A model generated the notes under the pieces. The model saw nothing but the letters and a program-made list of their open reading frames with translations. It was not told where the DNA came from and made no database searches. DNA of 8,268 nt, taken from a bacterium. Lineage in GTDB: Bacteria > Patescibacteriota > Minisyncoccia > UBA6257 > 02-FULL-45-10c. Positions within the stretch are counted from its first letter, which is position 1; the number at the start of each line of letters is the position of its first letter. The stretch is from NCBI GenBank assembly GCA_021799965.1, contig JAJYZL010000021.1, forward strand, positions 1-8,268, read 5' to 3'. Positions 5,714 through 8,268 of the stretch are shown here, piece after piece. Made by a program: the position numbers and the translations under genes.

Positions 5714-5741
5714 ACCCCCGATCTCAAAAAGATGCGGGGGT
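5714..5741. promoter_or_regulatory. G+C-rich hairpin between the peptidase gene and thyX
   Basis: ACCCCCG-ATCT (5714-5724) pairs with AGAT-g-CGGGGGT (5730-5741), an 11-bp stem with one bulged G and a CAAAA loop. On the plus strand it is followed by TAAATATT rather than a U tract; on the minus strand it is followed by a T-rich stretch (TTTTAATTTTAATT). It could terminate antisense transcription, act as a processing or attenuation site in the operon, or hide the G run that lies 11 bases before the thyX ATG. It resembles the hairpin after glyA. Confidence 0.6.
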
Positions 5742-5751
5742 AAATATTAAA

Positions 5752-7041
5752 ATGAAAATTTTTGTTTATGATGAGTTCGGGCCCGAGGATACGGCGATGA
5801 TGCAGGCGCTTTATTCCAGAAGCGCGGCCAGCGTCAGTGAGCACGTAAAGAAGGTGAAAGAAAGCGGATCCGGAAAATTTATGGAAAGATTTTATGTGGG
5901 TTACGGTCACTCAAGCATTGCTGATTGCGGAAGCACTACTATTTTCATTGAAGATGTGAGCATGTTGGTGGCAAAAGCAATTCAGGACTGGTCTTTATAT
6001 TCTGGACAAGAAACCAGTTCGCGATATATTGATCTTTCTAAAAGAGAAATCAAGGATCCGGTGGGCACGAAGGAATCAAAAAGTATTTTGGATAAATGGA
6101 TGCAGTTTTACACTGGAAGCCAGCCGGCGGTTGAAGAACATCTTAAAGAAAAATATAAAAAGAAGCCGGATGAGGATGAGAAAGTTTATGATAAGGCAAT
6201 AAAAGCGCGCGTTTTTGATATTATGCGCGGATTTTTGCCGGCCGGAGTCACAACGCAGCTGAGCTGGCATACTAATTTGAGGCAGGCGCACGATAAGCTT
6301 GATCTGCTTAAATACCATCCTCTTTCTGAGGTGAGAGAAGCGGCCGAAACAATCCTGTCTGATTTGAAGTCAAAATATACCAATAGTTTTAGCCACTCTG
6401 TTTACGAAGAACAGGAAAAATATAGAGAATTTCTCGGAAATAAATATAATTATTTTTTGGAAAAAGAATATAGCGGGGATTTCAGCTATAAAACGAATAT
6501 CAAAAATTCCGAACTTGAAAAATATGCGGATATATTAGAAAAAAGGCCAGTTAAAACAAATTTACCTAATTTTATCGCCGAGCTTGGTAATGTAACTTTT
6601 GATTTTCTGCTTGATTTCGGATCGTTCCGCGATATACAAAGGCATAGAAACGGTGTTTGCAGGATGCCCTTACTTACAACTAAATTTGGTTTTAATAATT
6701 GGTACTTAGAGCAGTTGCCGGAAAGTCTCAGGCTTGAAGCGGAGAAATTAATAAAAGCGCAAATGGCAGCTATTGAAAAATTAAAAGCCCGTCCGGAAGA
6801 TTTGCAATATTATATCGCTATGGGATTCAATGTTTCTTGTCGAGTTTCTTATGGACTTCCAGCTTGCGTTTATGTTGTGGAATTAAGGTCCGGAAAATTA
6901 GTTCATCCGACCTTAAGAAGAGTGGCACATCAAATGGATAAATCGTTGCGCGCGATGTTTCCTAAGCTTCTGCTTCATTCTGACTTAAATCCTGATGATT
7001 GGGATATAAGGAGGGGGCTGCAGGATATAAAATCTCGTTAA
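5752..7041 (+). CDS. thyX: Flavin-dependent thymidylate synthase, double-length (two ThyX-like halves)
   Basis: ThyX methylates dUMP to dTMP using methylene-tetrahydrofolate, FAD and NADPH, returning tetrahydrofolate. The usual subunit is about 220-250 residues; this protein has 429 and reads as two ThyX-like halves. The N-half has YGHSSIAD (51-58), QETSSRYID (86-94, the S-R-Y part of the signature) and a LPAGVTTQLSWHTNLR segment (162-177), but has Gln-Asp-Trp (78-80) where RHR would stand. The C-half has RHR at 297-299 (FRDIQRHRNG), but MPLLTTKF where the NEQS-RY part would be, then VSYGLP and ELRSGKLVHPTLRRVAHQM. The active site of ordinary ThyX forms between subunits, so the halves may complement each other. 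The ATG follows the hairpin directly. glyA, which makes the substrate, starts 15 bp downstream. Confidence 0.85.
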   Translation: MKIFVYDEFGPEDTAMMQALYSRSAASVSEHVKKVKESGSGKFMERFYVGYGHSSIADCGSTTIFIEDVSMLVAKAIQDWSLYSGQETSSRYIDLSKREIKDPVGTKESKSILDKWMQFYTGSQPAVEEHLKEKYKKKPDEDEKVYDKAIKARVFDIMRGFLPAGVTTQLSWHTNLRQAHDKLDLLKYHPLSEVREAAETILSDLKSKYTNSFSHSVYEEQEKYREFLGNKYNYFLEKEYSGDFSYKTNIKNSELEKYADILEKRPVKTNLPNFIAELGNVTFDFLLDFGSFRDIQRHRNGVCRMPLLTTKFGFNNWYLEQLPESLRLEAEKLIKAQMAAIEKLKARPEDLQYYIAMGFNVSCRVSYGLPACVYVVELRSGKLVHPTLRRVAHQMDKSLRAMFPKLLLHSDLNPDDWDIRRGLQDIKSR

Positions 7042-7056
7042 TAAATTTTGAATTTA

Positions 7057-8247
7057 ATGAAGGATAAAGAAATCGAAAAATTAATAAAAGAAGAAGAAAA
7101 GCGGCAGGGGGATGTTATAAATCTGATCGCTTCAGAAAATTACGTTTCAGAAGACGTGCTTAAGGCGCTTGGCTCTAAACTTACCAATAAATACGCTGAG
7201 GGGTATCCCGGAAAAAGATATTATGGAGGAAATGAAGTAACAGATAAAATAGAAAATCTTTGTATTGCCAGGGCTTTGCGGGCATTTAAACTTTCTTCAA
7301 AAAATTGGCATGCAAACGTACAGCCGCTTTCCGGATCTCCCGCAAATCTTGCTGTTTATTTAGCACTGGTCCCACCCGGTGGCAAAATAATGGGAATGAG
7401 CCTCGCTCACGGCGGACATCTTACGCACGGACACTTCGTTTCGGCTTCCGGAAAATTTTGGGATCAGGTTCCTTATGGCGTGGATATGCAGACCGAAGTT
7501 TTGAATTATGAAAAAATAAAAGATTTAGCCGTTAAAGAAAGACCGGCAATAATTGTTGCCGGATTTACGGCATATCCCAGAATAATTGATTTCAAAAAAT
7601 TTAGGGAAATCGCCGATGTTTGTGGCGCATATCTAATGGTGGATATGTCGCACTTTGCAGGACTGGTTGCCGGAGGAGCGTATCCCTCTCCGTTTCCCTA
7701 TGCTGACGTGGTAACTACCACCGCGCATAAAACTCTACGCGGTCCGCGCTCGGCTATTATTTTTTCCAAAATCGATGCGCGTGAAATATATAAAAAGATA
7801 GACAAGGCAGTTTTTCCTGGCTTGCAGGGCGGTCCGCATATGAATCAGATCGCTGCCGTGGCTGTTGCTATGAAAGAGGCAGCGACGCCGGCGTTTAAAA
7901 AATATGCAAAGCAGGTTGTTGAAAACGCCAAGATTTTAGCGGAGGAGCTGAAAAAATACGGATGGAAAGTAATATCCGGAGGTACCGATAGCCATCTTAT
8001 TTTGGTTGATGTCTGGATGAACGGAAAGGGAATTGGCGGTAGTGAAGCCAGTGATAAACTGGAGAAAGTGGGAATTATTGTAAATAAAAATGCCATACCA
8101 TTTGACCAGAGAAAGCCTTTTGATCCATCCGGCATAAGACTAGGAACTGCCGGGGAAACAACGCGAGGTGCTAAAGAAAAGGATATGAAGAGAATAGCAG
8201 CCCAAATAGACAAGGTATTAAAAGAAGGCGTGTCAAAAAATAAATAA
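7057..8247 (+). CDS. glyA: Serine hydroxymethyltransferase
   Basis: A 396-residue cytoplasmic PLP enzyme that converts serine and tetrahydrofolate to glycine and methylene-tetrahydrofolate. Seen in order: INLIASENYVS (21-31), the substrate-binding YAEGYPGKRYYGG (46-58), LSGSPANLAVY (91-101), LAHGGHLTHG (116-125), VDMSHFAGLVAGG (195-207), and the PLP-lysine motif TTAHKTLRGPR (221-231) with K225. RLGTAGETTRG (361-371) is the usual RLGTPxxTTRG with small changes. The length is slightly short of typical bacterial GlyA (about 410-420), with no obvious loss. ATG 7057 is preferred over an in-frame TTG at 7048, because the protein then begins MKDKEIEKL and family N-termini start near there. The gap to thyX is 15 bp and has no Shine-Dalgarno. 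GlyA feeds ThyX with methylene-tetrahydrofolate, so the pair makes metabolic sense as an operon. Confidence 0.96.
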   Translation: MKDKEIEKLIKEEEKRQGDVINLIASENYVSEDVLKALGSKLTNKYAEGYPGKRYYGGNEVTDKIENLCIARALRAFKLSSKNWHANVQPLSGSPANLAVYLALVPPGGKIMGMSLAHGGHLTHGHFVSASGKFWDQVPYGVDMQTEVLNYEKIKDLAVKERPAIIVAGFTAYPRIIDFKKFREIADVCGAYLMVDMSHFAGLVAGGAYPSPFPYADVVTTTAHKTLRGPRSAIIFSKIDAREIYKKIDKAVFPGLQGGPHMNQIAAVAVAMKEAATPAFKKYAKQVVENAKILAEELKKYGWKVISGGTDSHLILVDVWMNGKGIGGSEASDKLEKVGIIVNKNAIPFDQRKPFDPSGIRLGTAGETTRGAKEKDMKRIAAQIDKVLKEGVSKNK

Positions 8248-8250
8248 AAA

Positions 8251-8268
8251 GATCCCCGCAATGCGGGG
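8251..8268 (+). terminator. Probable glyA terminator hairpin, cut by the window end
   Basis: CCCCGC (8254-8259) pairs with GCGGGG (8263-8268) around an AAT loop, four bases after the glyA stop. The preceding A run and GAT would extend the stem if ATC and a T run follow, but the window ends here, so the U tract cannot be seen. Confidence 0.65.

Noticed and set aside
5714..5741. Sense-strand intrinsic terminator of ctpA
   Set aside because: No U tract follows the stem on the plus strand; the T-rich flank is on the other side, so I list it only as a hairpin of unclear role.
7048..7050. TTG as the glyA start
   Set aside because: The ATG nine bases downstream gives the normal family N-terminus; neither start has a Shine-Dalgarno to favour TTG.

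Overview
The window looks like a piece of a Candidate Phyla Radiation genome, most likely Parcubacteria/Patescibacteria. The reasons are a pilin-like protein carrying a Fibrobacter-type paralogous (FISUMP) domain, a diversity-generating retroelement (DGR) type reverse transcriptase of a kind known from CPR, short AT-rich housekeeping genes, and mostly Shine-Dalgarno-free starts. TGA acts as a stop (for example at the end of def) and glycines use ordinary GGN codons, so there is no sign of the recoded UGA-Gly lineages. The assignment is inference from gene content; there is no rRNA or marker gene here.

Region 1 (1-2042, + strand) is the accessory part. A 5'-truncated surface-protein gene with a pilin-like stalk and a C-terminal FISUMP domain (C-type-lectin/FGE-like) is followed by a DGR reverse transcriptase with [IVL]GNxxSQ and YVDD motifs. 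The last ~150 bp of the FISUMP domain is extremely Asn(AAC)-rich and looks like DGR template/variable repeat sequence. No second copy of it exists in the window. A ~80-bp palindromic dispersed element lies between the two genes and supplies the stop codon of the upstream one.

Region 2 (2065-3805, - strand) is a compact three-gene unit: a small basic protein of unknown function, def (peptide deformylase) and fmt (methionyl-tRNA formyltransferase), which make and remove the formyl group of initiator Met. The fmt gene is unusual in three ways: a frame break at an A8 run, a second copy of the palindromic element inserted as exactly 25 codons in the downstream frame, and Gly in place of the usual catalytic Asn.

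Region 3 (3843-8247, + strand) diverges from region 2 across 37 bp that carries a good extended -10 box. It holds thpR (2'-5' RNA ligase/cyclic phosphodiesterase), a membrane-anchored S41 C-terminal processing peptidase, a double-length flavin-dependent thymidylate synthase, and glyA. GlyA makes the methylene-tetrahydrofolate that ThyX consumes, so the last two form a small dTMP/one-carbon unit. G+C-rich hairpins lie after the peptidase gene and after glyA.

The most interesting system is the DGR. If the Asn-rich tail is what it appears to be, this is either a diversified pilin-type surface protein next to its mutagenic RT, or a cassette in which the variable and template repeats have recombined into one copy. 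The in-frame palindromic element in fmt is a second, independent point of interest, resembling in behaviour the protein-inserting palindromic elements known from Rickettsia.
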